In this document: piece after piece, positions 31,401 through 39,996 of the stretch
How the letters are laid out: each line of letters opens with the position of its first letter
Position numbering within the stretch: the stretch's first letter is position 1
NCBI RefSeq assembly: GCF_000833025.1
Contig: NZ_CP010817.1
Span: 3,224,001-3,288,000, forward strand
Source: Myroides profundi
GTDB lineage: Bacteria; Bacteroidota; Bacteroidia; Flavobacteriales; Flavobacteriaceae
Direction: 5' to 3'
DNA: 64,000 bases
Notes under the pieces: generated by a model
Database searches by the model: none
What the model was told of the DNA's origin: nothing
The model's input: the letters and a program-made list of their open reading frames with translations, nothing else
Made by a program: the position numbers and the translations under genes

Positions 31401-33338
31401 GAGTTAGGGATATTGACCTATGCTCCTGCTATCCGTGTTTCGGCACAAGTATTCTGGTATAAATTAGAAGTGGAAGTAAGAGAGTCTTTATTGAAGAATA
31501 TCAATAGTGCAGCTGCTGTACAAAAGATATTCCCTAACAGTACTAACTATCAATATATAATTAGTCAATTAGAAGAGCTATATACACAATGGCAATCTCC
31601 ATTGCGTGAATTAACATACAAGAAAGACATAGCACATTATATTTTTGAAGAGTTCTCATCAGGAGTATTCTTTACAAAAGCAGAACAAGCTTCTCTATTA
31701 AAGAAACAGTTTGTTACTTTCTTACAACAAAAGAATGCTAGTGTAACCTTTGAGAATGATATTAACGATACCACCTTATCTACATTAGATGCTTTTTATT
31801 TAATACAGAACTGGTTGTATTCTTATATAGATAATGAACCTAAAGCTGCTATATATAAAAAGTATATTGATGAAGCATGTTGTTTATTGTTATTTGAAAA
31901 ACAATATAACTATACTTTAAAAGAGAGTACTGATACTATAATCTTAAACAACCTGAAAGGGAACCACACTTTAATAGTACAAGATACTTATACATTAGAC
32001 TATCACGAATATATGCGTAAGCTTGAAGTATTCGAGACTGAGCGTGTCCCAATGTTTACAGACTTTATTGCTACTAAAGATATGTTGTTAAGCGAATACA
32101 AGAAATCATTAAAAGTAAACGAACTAAAACCTCGTGTACTGACTTCTTTTGTTCGTAATAAACTGATTAATGAAGTTTACTTTCCATTAATTGGAAACAA
32201 CTTAGCCAAACAGATAGGAGTTTATGGTGATAACAAACGTACAGCACGTATGGGAATGTTATTATTAGTATCTCCTCCAGGATATGGTAAGACTACCTTA
32301 ATGGAATACTTAGCCAATGCTCTAGGTCTTCACTTCGTTAAGATTAACGGACCTACTATTGGGCATTCTATTACATCGATTGACCCTACGGAAGCTAAGA
32401 CTTCTGGTGCAAGAGAAGAACTAAAGAAAATAAACTTATCGTTCGAAATGGCGGATAACGTAATGCTATACTTAGACGATATACAGCACTGTAGTTCTGA
32501 GTTTTTACAGAAGTTTATATCTCTTGCTGATGGACAGCGTAAGATGGATGGTATCTTCGAAGGAGAGAGTAAAACTTATGACTTAAGAGGTAAGCGATTC
32601 TGTATCATTATGGCAGGTAACCCGTACACAGAATCAGGAGAGAAGTTTCAGATACCTGACATGTTAGCTAACCGTGCTGATACCTATAACTTAGGGGATG
32701 TGATTGGTAGTACAGAGCATTTGTTTAAGTTAAGTTTATTAGAGAACGCTATTGCTGAAAACACCTATTTACAGAAGTTGAGTAGTAATTCATTAGACGA
32801 TTTCTATAAACTGATTAACCATATCGAAACGAAGTCCGAGGAGTCACTATCATTAGAAGGAAACTTTAGTGGACAAGAGATAGAAGAGTTCACTGCTGTA
32901 TTAAAGAAATCAATCACAGTAAGAGATATTGTGCTAAAGGTAAACCAACAGTATATCTTAAGTGCAAGTATGGACAATGCTTATAGAACAGAGCCTGCCT
33001 TTAAGCTACAAGGTTCTTACCGTGATATGAATAAGATGATGAGTAGGATAGTTCCACTGATGAACGATAGTGAAATAGATGAGTTAATCTTAACACACTA
33101 TGAGAACGAATCACAGACCTTGACATCTGACACAGAAGCAAACTTACTTAAACTAAAAGAACTGGCTAACCGACTGACAGATGTAGAGCGCAAACGTTGG
33201 GAGGATATTAAAGATATCTTTGTTAAACAAAACAAATTAGGTATGGCAGGTAAGGATAATCAAGTGGCTCAAGTATTAGGTCAGCTGATGGACTTCAACC
33301 AAAACTTAGAAAGCATTGCTAAAGCAATCAAAAAATAA
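28497..33338 (+). CDS. giant coiled-coil AAA+ ATPase (DUF3686-type, so-called DNA repair ATPase)
   Basis: The 1613-residue protein has a strand-rich N-terminal half of propeller-like character (about 60-420), long coiled coils (about 430-860), a helical mid-region, and a C-terminal MoxR-like AAA+ module: Walker A LLLVSPPGYGKTTLMEYLA near residue 1257-1270, Walker B VMLYLDDIQHC near 1320 (Asp-Asp instead of Asp-Glu), and sensor-1 CIIMAGNPYTESGE. Family members carry the label ATPase involved in DNA repair, which rests on weak evidence. Context, directly after a flotillin and its partner, points instead to a membrane-linked remodelling role. It has its own terminator. Function unproven. Confidence 0.85.
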   Translation: MAELENQNIESLDSNTYEIIQKRLQSQKSELIQRLNALNDDRKEVFTSVDLKLIANQRITTENNCTARGIIAFDTTCIFAYNVHFGLKTDIQLSDVFSIYRFENDQFLPQPLDFIYDENFISDYKNLYKYYRDSIFSRFKKTENYLYMVFQTSKNADNLKAFKWLIKDNQLIYQDDRSIHEVVKSPQFEFNWIKTNLENRRLGVHPHVSIQDKVFIEAVGGDITFKIEDNTDNGQGIYSEPVKNADQQLDDADYFYADLGNFIAIRIKPYQEDFRAFIFNNRTKQVINVPALNETGILLPDGQGILFSNGYYLQNGDYKIFDNSVHNLEFVRTIPSHNGEDYLYLFYQAENNIYTLMSYNIIKQQVETPIVCSGFTLFNDGKLIYFRSENEAVRHHVVQIWETPYAATLIENKEQKENHLYKIGNKDIVKAMAECQEIIHLIDKEDSYEGLYGDIAKKANDIIDAYFWIRTKETKSLDEPLEQIRSIANTAIDEFEKVQEQRKRAAGLLTDLKAKVDKQLFNVKNAKGDTLEGLVHLLAENRKLLGEVISARQTKYVDLSILENYQEQLGKTNESLSDKTIAFLLQEQALVPYEQKVVDQKAKVNEVVKVIDANAIDENCKAISAELELLIDILNSLKIEDTTQATKIIEKISVIFASLNEVRSQLKRKIDSLRTNESIAEFHAQLTLLDQSIINFLELSNSPEKCDEYHSKVSVQVEELESKFADFDDFILKIADKREEVSKAFDTRKTQLVEQINRRTSSLEQIGLRILKNIENKSSSFKTKEEILAFFSTDLMVDKVRQLVIELNDLGDVSKAENLENSVKTSQEDALRTLRDKQDLFADGENVISLGTHKFLVNKQPLDLTIVRRNDILYYHLTGTSFTYPIHNDKIYAYKEIWNQDIISENNEVYRAEYLAYQIIQELRTNPSLDINEAVKFRTEQNYSEGYLKGVHDFDGLEITQALLKLKSELGILTYAPAIRVSAQVFWYKLEVEVRESLLKNINSAAAVQKIFPNSTNYQYIISQLEELYTQWQSPLRELTYKKDIAHYIFEEFSSGVFFTKAEQASLLKKQFVTFLQQKNASVTFENDINDTTLSTLDAFYLIQNWLYSYIDNEPKAAIYKKYIDEACCLLLFEKQYNYTLKESTDTIILNNLKGNHTLIVQDTYTLDYHEYMRKLEVFETERVPMFTDFIATKDMLLSEYKKSLKVNELKPRVLTSFVRNKLINEVYFPLIGNNLAKQIGVYGDNKRTARMGMLLLVSPPGYGKTTLMEYLANALGLHFVKINGPTIGHSITSIDPTEAKTSGAREELKKINLSFEMADNVMLYLDDIQHCSSEFLQKFISLADGQRKMDGIFEGESKTYDLRGKRFCIIMAGNPYTESGEKFQIPDMLANRADTYNLGDVIGSTEHLFKLSLLENAIAENTYLQKLSSNSLDDFYKLINHIETKSEESLSLEGNFSGQEIEEFTAVLKKSITVRDIVLKVNQQYILSASMDNAYRTEPAFKLQGSYRDMNKMMSRIVPLMNDSEIDELILTHYENESQTLTSDTEANLLKLKELANRLTDVERKRWEDIKDIFVKQNKLGMAGKDNQVAQVLGQLMDFNQNLESIAKAIKK

Positions 33339-33347
33339 AATTACCTA

Positions 33348-33380
33348 AACGGTCTGTATAAACAACAGACCGTTTTTTTA
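33348..33380 (+). terminator. terminator of the AAA+ gene
   Basis: The stem AACGGTCTGT / ACAGACCGTT is followed by seven T. Confidence 0.85.
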
Positions 33381-33413
33381 TTTATACATTTACTGCCTTC
33401 AATCTAAAACCTT

Positions 33414-34577
33414 ATGTCAAAACACTTAGCCCGTATAGCCGTTACTGCATTATTCTTCATCTTCGGAGGAATATCTGCCTCATGGGCATCGCGTATTCCT
33501 ACTATTAAAGAAGCTTTTGGAGTAAATGACTCTGCTTGGGGATTTGTCTTATTATACATCTCTATAGGAACCTTAATAACTCTTCCTATAGCAGGTAAAA
33601 TAATAGAGAAATTAGGCAGTAAAAAAGCAACCCTACTCTTCCTATTAACTTATTTAGTACTATTAGTCGGTATTGGATATTGGGAGATATTATGGCAACT
33701 AAAAGTAAACTTAGTCTTATTCGGGGCGATTAGTAATATCACTAATATTTCTATTAACACACAGGCTATTAAAGTCTCTAAACTATATAAAGGGCAAATC
33801 ATAGGCTCTCTACACGGAACTTGGAGTATAGGAGGCTTTGCTGCTTCATGGTTAGGCGCAGAGATGATCAGTAGTTATGTCCCACCTTTAGAACATTTTA
33901 TCTATTACTCTACCGTAGGGATTATTATTTCTCTACTGCTTTTTAAATACCTTATTCCTGAAACGAACGACACTACTAGTGATAATCCTATACTAGCAGA
34001 AAAGAAAGGCTTTCAATTACCTGATAAGAACTTAGTCCTTTTAGGGCTATTAGCCTTCTTCGCTATGGTAGCAGAAGGAATGATGACAGATTGGTCAAGT
34101 GAATATATGAAGCATGTTACGCATGCTCCTATACAACTTATCGGGTATGGGCTGACAGCTTATATGTTTGCAATGGCTAGTGGTCGTTTTATATCAGACT
34201 TCACAGTAAGGCGATTTGGAGAGCAGAGAACTTTACTCTTCTGTGGTATCCTCCTTTTTATAGGATTAGGAGCCTCAGTATTATTTCCTGGAGTATATAC
34301 TACTATTATCTCTTTTATGATTGTAGGTTTAGGTGTATCTGCAGTAGTACCCATGTGTTATAACTTAGCAGGACATACTAAAACAATGCCACCTCAGCAG
34401 GCCTTAACGTTAATTACTAGTATCGGTTTTATCGGTTTCTTTTTAGGGCCACCAGTTATAGGGTTTATTGCACAGCACTCTTCTCTTAAGACCGCTTTTG
34501 CTATAGTAGCCTTTTTTGGGTTAGCTATCTCTCTACTGAGTAGATTTATAGTTATCGAATCTACCTCATCAAAATAA
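33414..34577 (+). CDS. MFS transporter, YbjJ/FucP-like
   Basis: Inner-membrane carrier of 387 residues with 12 hydrophobic segments. The opening FFIFGGISASWASRIPTIKE and the loop GKIIEKLGSKKATLL (MFS motif A) match the YbjJ branch of the major facilitator superfamily, as does LHGTWSIGGFAASWLG in helix 5. Substrate unknown; sugars or small metabolites are possible. It follows the AAA+ gene's terminator by about 30 bases and ends at a bidirectional terminator shared with the toxin-antitoxin pair. Confidence 0.88.
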   Translation: MSKHLARIAVTALFFIFGGISASWASRIPTIKEAFGVNDSAWGFVLLYISIGTLITLPIAGKIIEKLGSKKATLLFLLTYLVLLVGIGYWEILWQLKVNLVLFGAISNITNISINTQAIKVSKLYKGQIIGSLHGTWSIGGFAASWLGAEMISSYVPPLEHFIYYSTVGIIISLLLFKYLIPETNDTTSDNPILAEKKGFQLPDKNLVLLGLLAFFAMVAEGMMTDWSSEYMKHVTHAPIQLIGYGLTAYMFAMASGRFISDFTVRRFGEQRTLLFCGILLFIGLGASVLFPGVYTTIISFMIVGLGVSAVVPMCYNLAGHTKTMPPQQALTLITSIGFIGFFLGPPVIGFIAQHSSLKTAFAIVAFFGLAISLLSRFIVIESTSSK

Positions 34578-34579
34578 AC

Positions 34580-34608
34580 AAAAAGCCCAATCATCACCGA
34601 CTGGGCTG
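34580..34608. terminator. bidirectional terminator between the MFS gene and the antitoxin gene
   Basis: AGCCCA pairs with TGGGCT; on the minus strand a T-run follows. The left arm is shared almost exactly with the sbcC terminator at 35318-35346. Confidence 0.7.
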
Positions 34609-34613
34609 CATAT

Positions 34614-34925
34614 TTATAGTTCAATGGATATAGTCACCTTTCCGCCTAATCCTTTTTCTACAATATCATATAACGTCTTTAAAGTCATATTACTTCCATT
34701 ATTTTCTACTCGAGAAATATATTCTCTCTTCTTATTCACTAAACTAGCTAGTTCTGCTTGAGTTAGTTTTTTCTCTTCTCTTGCCTTTCTAAGCAATAGT
34801 CCTACTTTAAAAGTCTCTACTTCTCTCTCTATCTCATCTCTCTTCGGTTCGCCAACTACACCAAACACCTCATCTTTTACTTGTGACCAAGTCTTCACAT
34901 CTCTATTTTCTTTCATAATACTCAT
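34614..34925 (-). CDS. Xre-family antitoxin (HigA-like)
   Basis: The 103-residue protein has a C-terminal Xre helix-turn-helix: LLLRKAREEKKLTQAELASL, then VNKKREYISRVENNGSNMTL, and a short N-terminal arm likely to contact the toxin. Its start overlaps the end of the toxin frame by 23 bases (or 14 if the fourth-codon ATG is used), the tight toxin-first order of HigBA-type modules. It should neutralise the toxin and repress the shared promoter. Confidence 0.88.
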   Translation of the reverse strand: MSIMKENRDVKTWSQVKDEVFGVVGEPKRDEIEREVETFKVGLLLRKAREEKKLTQAELASLVNKKREYISRVENNGSNMTLKTLYDIVEKGLGGKVTISIEL

Positions 34926-35217
34926 TCATTAACTTAACAGCCTTTTTAATCTCATTTAAGGGAGTCTTTTGAGTTTTCTTTTGGAAGCCACTCAATAAAA
35001 CCACTAATTTATCTCCATCAAAAAAACAGAACACTCTCCAAATATCACTTCCTAATTGTATTCTTATTTCATACAAACCTACTGTTCCCACAATATGTTT
35101 CATGTAATTAGAAGGTATTCTATCTAGAATTTCAACTGCTTCAATTATTTTAACAATCTTCTTTTGAACCTTTAATGGTTGTTTACTTAAAAACTCATTA
35201 AAGTAATTCTTATACAT
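34903..35217 (-). CDS. RelE/HigB-like toxin (phage Gp49-like family)
   Basis: About 104 residues with the RelE-superfamily order: an N-terminal helix pair (FLSKQPLKVQKKIVKIIEAV), then LYEIRIQLGSDIWRVFCFFD, LVVLLSGFQKKTQKTPLNEI and a terminal helix. Basic residues in the GFQKKTQKTP loop match the mRNA-interferase site of HigB-type toxins. An ATG at 35238 would add seven residues but lies only two bases after the -7 element, before the expected transcript start, so I prefer 35217. It precedes its antitoxin. Confidence 0.87.
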   Translation of the reverse strand: MYKNYFNEFLSKQPLKVQKKIVKIIEAVEILDRIPSNYMKHIVGTVGLYEIRIQLGSDIWRVFCFFDGDKLVVLLSGFQKKTQKTPLNEIKKAVKLMNEYYERK

Positions 35218-35240
35218 CACTACTTCTCTTATCTTCATTA

Positions 35241-35271
35241 CAAAGGTAATTTAAAAGTTACTTAAAAACAA
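35241..35271 (-). promoter_or_regulatory. promoter of the toxin-antitoxin operon
   Basis: Minus strand: TTG (35269-35271), 20 bases, TACCTTTG (35241-35248). Confidence 0.6.
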
Positions 35272-35317
35272 TACAAATTATAAATCAACATATTAAGCCA
35301 CTAAAACTATACCATAA

Positions 35318-35346
35318 AAAAAGCCCAATCATCAATGATTGGGCTG
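35318..35346 (-). terminator. sbcC terminator
   Basis: GCCCAATCAT pairs with ATGATTGGGC, with seven T after it on the minus strand. Confidence 0.85.
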
Positions 35347-35365
35347 TATTATCTAATAAGATTTA

Positions 35366-38300
35366 CTAATAATTTATAACTACTTCACTACCTCGTTCTT
35401 CATCTTTTACAACGGATAGAGACATAGGAATACGTTCTTGTAGTTCGTCTACGTGAGAGATAATACCTACTATCCTATTCTCTTTATGCAGATTGCTCAA
35501 CGTCTCGAATACAATATTAACTGACTCACTATCCTGTGTACCGAACCCCTCATCTATAAAGAAGAAGTTTCTATCTGACTTAGACAGACTCTGTACACTC
35601 TCTGCTAAGGCTAACGCTAGAGATAAAGACACCTGAAAGCTCTGTCCTCCAGATAAGGTCTTCACACTTCTCGCTTTCCCATTGTTTAAATAATCTATGA
35701 TCTCAAACTCATTCGCTTCGTTTAACTGTAAGCTCAATTGGTTATTCGTCAATCGATGGAAACGAGCATTCGCCATATCGCATAAGTTCTTTAGATAGAT
35801 AGCTGACACATAGTTTACAAAACCAGCTCCACTAAACATCGTCAATAGCGTATTCAGATTCTTCACCCGTTTTTCTATTGCGTCATACTGCTTCTGTAAG
35901 TTCTGCTTCTTCGCATAGTCTTTTTCTAAACGATCTATCTCTCCTGCCAACTTAGCCACAGCTTCTGTCGCTTCTTTGACCTGGAGTTCTAACTTCGTTA
36001 TTACTTCTTGCTGTTTAGCGAACTTCTCTTGATCAAAAGAAATACCTTCTAACTTCACTTCTAAAGTACTCACAGCATTACGGACTACCTCTAGTTGAAC
36101 TTCGAATGCTTGTATTTGTTCTCTGCGTTCTACGACATTAATCTGTCTATCTAACACACTACGCACTTCCTCTACAGATTGTACTTGATGAGTGATTAAT
36201 AAAGCTTTAATCTGCTCGTTAAACTGATCAACAGCTACTTTCAATTCATTTAATTCTACCTGTACACTATTGCTCTCTGTCTGTAAACTTGCCAACTTAG
36301 GAGACATCATCTGATATTGGTTCGTTAGATCTTTATAGCGTTGTTCTACTAAGGTTACATTCGCTTCTCGTTGTTGTACTTGTTGTACTAATAAAGTCTC
36401 CTCTAAACTTAGATAGGTCTCTATCTGCAGTCTTATAATCTGCGTGCTCTTAGACTTGATCTCACTATCTAGACTAACACCTTCTACCTCTATTGCATTT
36501 AGTTCTTTGGTAAACTTATCTACATGACCTCTGTGCTGTTCTACTTCTTTTCCTACTGTAGTATATTGTATCTCTAGAGCTTCTACTTGCTTATTCGCTA
36601 GCTCAGCTCTTTGTTTTAACTTGATAAACTGTGCTTCATTCCCCTTTTCTATCACTGTCCAAACAAAGTTCTGCTGATGAGAGACTAACTCCTGTTGCAA
36701 GTGTTGTTCTCTCTGTTGGCTTTCTTGCCACTGTGTTGTTAAGAGTTTCTTTTTATCAAAAAGACCAGCTGCTTTCCTTTCGTATTTCTTTAGTCGCTCC
36801 TGTTTATCCTTTATATCACTTAGACGAAGTTCACACTGCTGTATAGCAGAAGACACATCGTCTCCCTGAAGAATATGAGGGTGATGTGCAGAACCACATA
36901 AAGGACAAGGTTGCCCTTCGTGAAGCTCGTTAGCATACTGTGCTAACTGTTGAGCTACTCTATGATTGCGCAACTCTACTTCTATCGCATTGATCTCTTG
37001 TTCAAATAGGTTTCTGTACTTCTCTATCTCTTGTTCCCAATGATTGATATCCTTTAACTTTAGACCTAAGATATCCTTTTCTACTATTTGCAACTCTGTC
37101 TGTAGTGCATTCATATGCTGTTGCACATCTTGAATCCCTTTGTGAATAAAAGATTGCTGACTGAACCATGCCTCTATAGCCATCAGCATTGTTGTATCTA
37201 CTCTAGCTGTTTTGGCAGTATTTAGTTCCATCTCCTTTTGTGCTAAAGCAAGTTTGCTCCCTTCTAATGCCTTCTCAGCATCTACCACGAAAGACTTCCC
37301 TTTGTGATAACGCTCTAATAAGGTCTCCTTAGCGAGATTGGCTTTCTTGATTTCTTTGATCAAATTCAACTCATACAACTCTGCTTTGAGGTGTTCTAAA
37401 CCTGCATACTGTTGTTCTGCTACCTTTAGCTCATCTGTCACTTTCTTAAACTGACTTTGTAGCTCTGTAGTTTCTTTTGTCAATGTAGCTAATCGAGCCT
37501 CTCGATTCACCGCCTTATCTGCTGTCTTTTGTTGTTCTAACAGTACAGTAGAGAATGCTTTATCTAATTGCTCATACTGAGACAATTCGTTCTTCTGAGC
37601 AGTTATCTCAGGTAACTTCACTTCTAATGTACCTAACTCTACTTTCTTTATCGCCAAGGCTTCGAAGTCATCCTTCACTGCTTTGACCTTTTGATAACTG
37701 TCGTTCTCTTCTTTAAAAGTCTTATTCAGTAGGTTAAACTTCTCCGTCTCTTGAAGATGTAGCGCTTTTTGCTCTGCTATCTGCTCCGTTGTGACTTGGC
37801 TAAAGCTCTTTAGCTCTCCTTCTACTAAATTCAGACTCTCCTTCGTCGAGCTATATAATCGTTTAGTCTTATCTGCGAGATCAAAACGGTCTAAGCCGAA
37901 TATCTCTTGCATCATCTTCGTTCTGTCCTTTCCTCCTAATTCTATAAACTCTCTGAACTTCCCTTGTGGGATAATGATAGTACGCTTAAAGTTCTCATAG
38001 CTCAGCCCCACTACTTCCTGTATATTCAACTCTTTCTGAGGTACCCAGATACCATCTTCATCCTTATACAGTGTTGCCTCACCTCTCTTTACATCATCGA
38101 AGCGCTTAGAGTTTCTTCTAAACTCTCTATAGATGCGGTATTTCTCATCCTTAAAATTATAAAACTCAAAGTCTATTACCGAACGGTCAGACTTTAGGTT
38201 CATCATATTATATGCACGGTTATCGCGAGAGTTCATACGCTCTGTCTCTCCGTAAAGCCCAAAAGAAATAGCTTCTAAAATAGAAGACTTTCCCGATCCT

Positions 38301-38410
38301 ACCTTACCGAATATACCGAATAACCCTGCCTCTATAAGACTAGTGAAGTCAATAACTTGTTTTTCTTGATAAGAATACAGTCCTTCTATCGTTAACTTAA
38401 TTGGTATCAT
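35366..38410 (-). CDS. sbcC: nuclease subunit SbcC (Rad50-like ATPase)
   Basis: ATPase partner of SbcD; the complex cuts hairpins and processes double-strand ends. The 1014-residue SMC-like protein has an N-terminal Walker A (FGKVGSGKSSILEAISFGLY near residue 34-53), long coiled coils on both sides of a zinc hook (CPLCGSAHH near residue 500), the ABC signature LSGGQSFQVSLSLALALAES, and Walker B NFFFIDEGFGTQD. The whole chain is intact. It starts six bases after the sbcD stop, so the two are co-translated. Confidence 0.96.
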   Translation of the reverse strand: MIPIKLTIEGLYSYQEKQVIDFTSLIEAGLFGIFGKVGSGKSSILEAISFGLYGETERMNSRDNRAYNMMNLKSDRSVIDFEFYNFKDEKYRIYREFRRNSKRFDDVKRGEATLYKDEDGIWVPQKELNIQEVVGLSYENFKRTIIIPQGKFREFIELGGKDRTKMMQEIFGLDRFDLADKTKRLYSSTKESLNLVEGELKSFSQVTTEQIAEQKALHLQETEKFNLLNKTFKEENDSYQKVKAVKDDFEALAIKKVELGTLEVKLPEITAQKNELSQYEQLDKAFSTVLLEQQKTADKAVNREARLATLTKETTELQSQFKKVTDELKVAEQQYAGLEHLKAELYELNLIKEIKKANLAKETLLERYHKGKSFVVDAEKALEGSKLALAQKEMELNTAKTARVDTTMLMAIEAWFSQQSFIHKGIQDVQQHMNALQTELQIVEKDILGLKLKDINHWEQEIEKYRNLFEQEINAIEVELRNHRVAQQLAQYANELHEGQPCPLCGSAHHPHILQGDDVSSAIQQCELRLSDIKDKQERLKKYERKAAGLFDKKKLLTTQWQESQQREQHLQQELVSHQQNFVWTVIEKGNEAQFIKLKQRAELANKQVEALEIQYTTVGKEVEQHRGHVDKFTKELNAIEVEGVSLDSEIKSKSTQIIRLQIETYLSLEETLLVQQVQQREANVTLVEQRYKDLTNQYQMMSPKLASLQTESNSVQVELNELKVAVDQFNEQIKALLITHQVQSVEEVRSVLDRQINVVERREQIQAFEVQLEVVRNAVSTLEVKLEGISFDQEKFAKQQEVITKLELQVKEATEAVAKLAGEIDRLEKDYAKKQNLQKQYDAIEKRVKNLNTLLTMFSGAGFVNYVSAIYLKNLCDMANARFHRLTNNQLSLQLNEANEFEIIDYLNNGKARSVKTLSGGQSFQVSLSLALALAESVQSLSKSDRNFFFIDEGFGTQDSESVNIVFETLSNLHKENRIVGIISHVDELQERIPMSLSVVKDEERGSEVVINY

Positions 38411-38416
38411 ACTGCT

Positions 38417-39634
38417 CTAATCTAAAATCTCGTTAAACAAATCCATCAACTCCTCATTAGGCTCTTGCCCTTTATTGCGCTGTTTAAAGTAATCTCTAAA
38501 CAATCCTTGCATATCTTGCTCTAAGTTCACCTGTTTTACATTCGCTTGTTCTCCTTTATCCCCCAATGTTACTTGTGGGATAATCGTAATAATACCATCA
38601 TGCGCAGTGTATAACCTCTTGATATCATCCCCATTTAAGAAGGTATCACTTACTATGGTTAACTCTACTAGATGATATGGATTTGCTACTAACCACTCCA
38701 CTGCATCATCTACACTATCAAACTTCACACGTGACAGCTGTCTTCCGCTCTCTAGTGCCACCTTCGTATAGGTAATAGGCTTACCAGCCTCTGCCTCTAA
38801 GATCATCACATACTTCTGCTGACCTGCTTCACTAAAACTATAACTCAATGGGCTACCCGAATAAACCACAGGTCTATCTTCTACTCCCACCTGATGTGCT
38901 CTATGTAAGTGCCCAAGAGCAGTATACTGCACTTGCTCAGGAATAATATCGCTGTATATAATATCTGCATTACCTACCTTCAGCGGTTTCTCTCCATCAG
39001 ATTCTTCTAACAACTCTCCATTTCGGTTCATCATATACAGATGCGAAATCAATAGATTCACCCCTTTAGTCTTACAGTACTTATCTGCTAAAGCTTGCCA
39101 ACTCTCTCCTAACACCTCATTAAGAGCTGCTCCTTTATCTTCTGTGTCTAATGCTTTCTTTAGCCTTACCTCATTCGCATAAGGAGTGTGTAATATGCGT
39201 ATCGGTTGTTTAAATCGATCTAATCTCAATTCAAAAAAACCATTTGTTGACTTCGATATTTTAAACTGATTTTCAATCTCAAAAGGAATAACCTCAGCAT
39301 GAGGCAGTCCGACTAAGATAATCCCGCACTCTCGTGCTAACGGATCTGGTGCGTCTATACGCTCAGGACTATCGTGGTTACCAGCTATAGCGATGACAGG
39401 TCTCTCCCCGTTCTTCGCTAAGCGTTTAAGTGTTTTATAAAATAATTCTACAGCTTCTACTGGAGGGTTAAACGTATCAAATAAATCTCCTGCTACTAAG
39501 ACTACATCCACTGCTTCGCGTTCTGCTATCTCGCATATTTCGTCTAGTACTATACGCTGTTCGTCTAGACGGCTAAAGTTATCTAATCTCTTCCCTAAGT
39601 GCCAGTCGGCTGTATGTAGAATCTTCAATCCCAT
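38417..39634 (-). CDS. sbcD: exonuclease subunit SbcD (Mre11-like)
   Basis: Metal-dependent nuclease of the SbcCD complex, 405 residues. All phosphoesterase motifs are present: HTADWHLGKRLDNFSRLDEQ, VLVAGDLFDTFNPP, AIAGNHDSPERID, NLLISHLYM and ALGHLHRAHQ. The capping and C-terminal helices that bind SbcC follow (about 290-405). It heads the sbcDC operon. Confidence 0.96.
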   Translation of the reverse strand: MGLKILHTADWHLGKRLDNFSRLDEQRIVLDEICEIAEREAVDVVLVAGDLFDTFNPPVEAVELFYKTLKRLAKNGERPVIAIAGNHDSPERIDAPDPLARECGIILVGLPHAEVIPFEIENQFKISKSTNGFFELRLDRFKQPIRILHTPYANEVRLKKALDTEDKGAALNEVLGESWQALADKYCKTKGVNLLISHLYMMNRNGELLEESDGEKPLKVGNADIIYSDIIPEQVQYTALGHLHRAHQVGVEDRPVVYSGSPLSYSFSEAGQQKYVMILEAEAGKPITYTKVALESGRQLSRVKFDSVDDAVEWLVANPYHLVELTIVSDTFLNGDDIKRLYTAHDGIITIIPQVTLGDKGEQANVKQVNLEQDMQGLFRDYFKQRNKGQEPNEELMDLFNEILD

Positions 39635-39660
39635 GTATCTTTCTTTGTTTTCTAGTGCCT

Positions 39661-39668
39661 CAAAGATA
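39661..39668 (-). promoter_or_regulatory. -7 element of sbcDC
   Basis: TATCTTTG on the minus strand, 27 bases before the sbcD ATG; the -33 region is poor. Confidence 0.45.
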
Positions 39669-39797
39669 CTAACTATATAGAGGTTTCTCAGTCTATTTTA
39701 GGATTAGCTTCCTCATTTTTTTTGTCTCAAAACCGATGATACAAAAGAATTATAGCAACTTTCTTTCACGTGATTCCATACTGCTACCCTTGTGATA

Positions 39798-39871
39798 GGC
39801 TAGTGATGGGCTATTTTTGGCACTTTTAAGCCGACCAAATGCCCATCACTAGCCGACCACATGCCGACCAC
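39798..39871. repeat. long intergenic hairpin with GCCGACCA repeats
   Basis: GGCTAGTGATGGGC (39798-39811) is perfectly complementary to GCCCATCACTAGCC (39841-39854) around a 29-base loop. GCCGACCA occurs three times (about 39830, 39852 and 39863). It is GC-rich for this genome, lies between divergent genes and has no T-run. The rest of the 39635-39996 gap is AT-rich without a gene. Confidence 0.6.
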
Positions 39872-39996
39872 CCTATCTAAAATGGCAGTAAAAAGACATT
39901 CATACTCACACACAATTTTAAATTAAACAATTCGTTTTCAATTTAATATTGATTCTAATACCTATTCACCTATCTAACAACTTTACTTAAAACACT

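Noticed and set aside
28497..33338. Reading the AAA+ protein as an SMC/RecN DNA-repair protein
   Set aside because: The ATPase core is a C-terminal MoxR-like AAA+ module without an ABC signature, and its neighbours are membrane proteins.
35218..35238. Upstream ATG for the toxin gene
   Set aside because: It lies two bases after the -7 element, before the probable transcript start.
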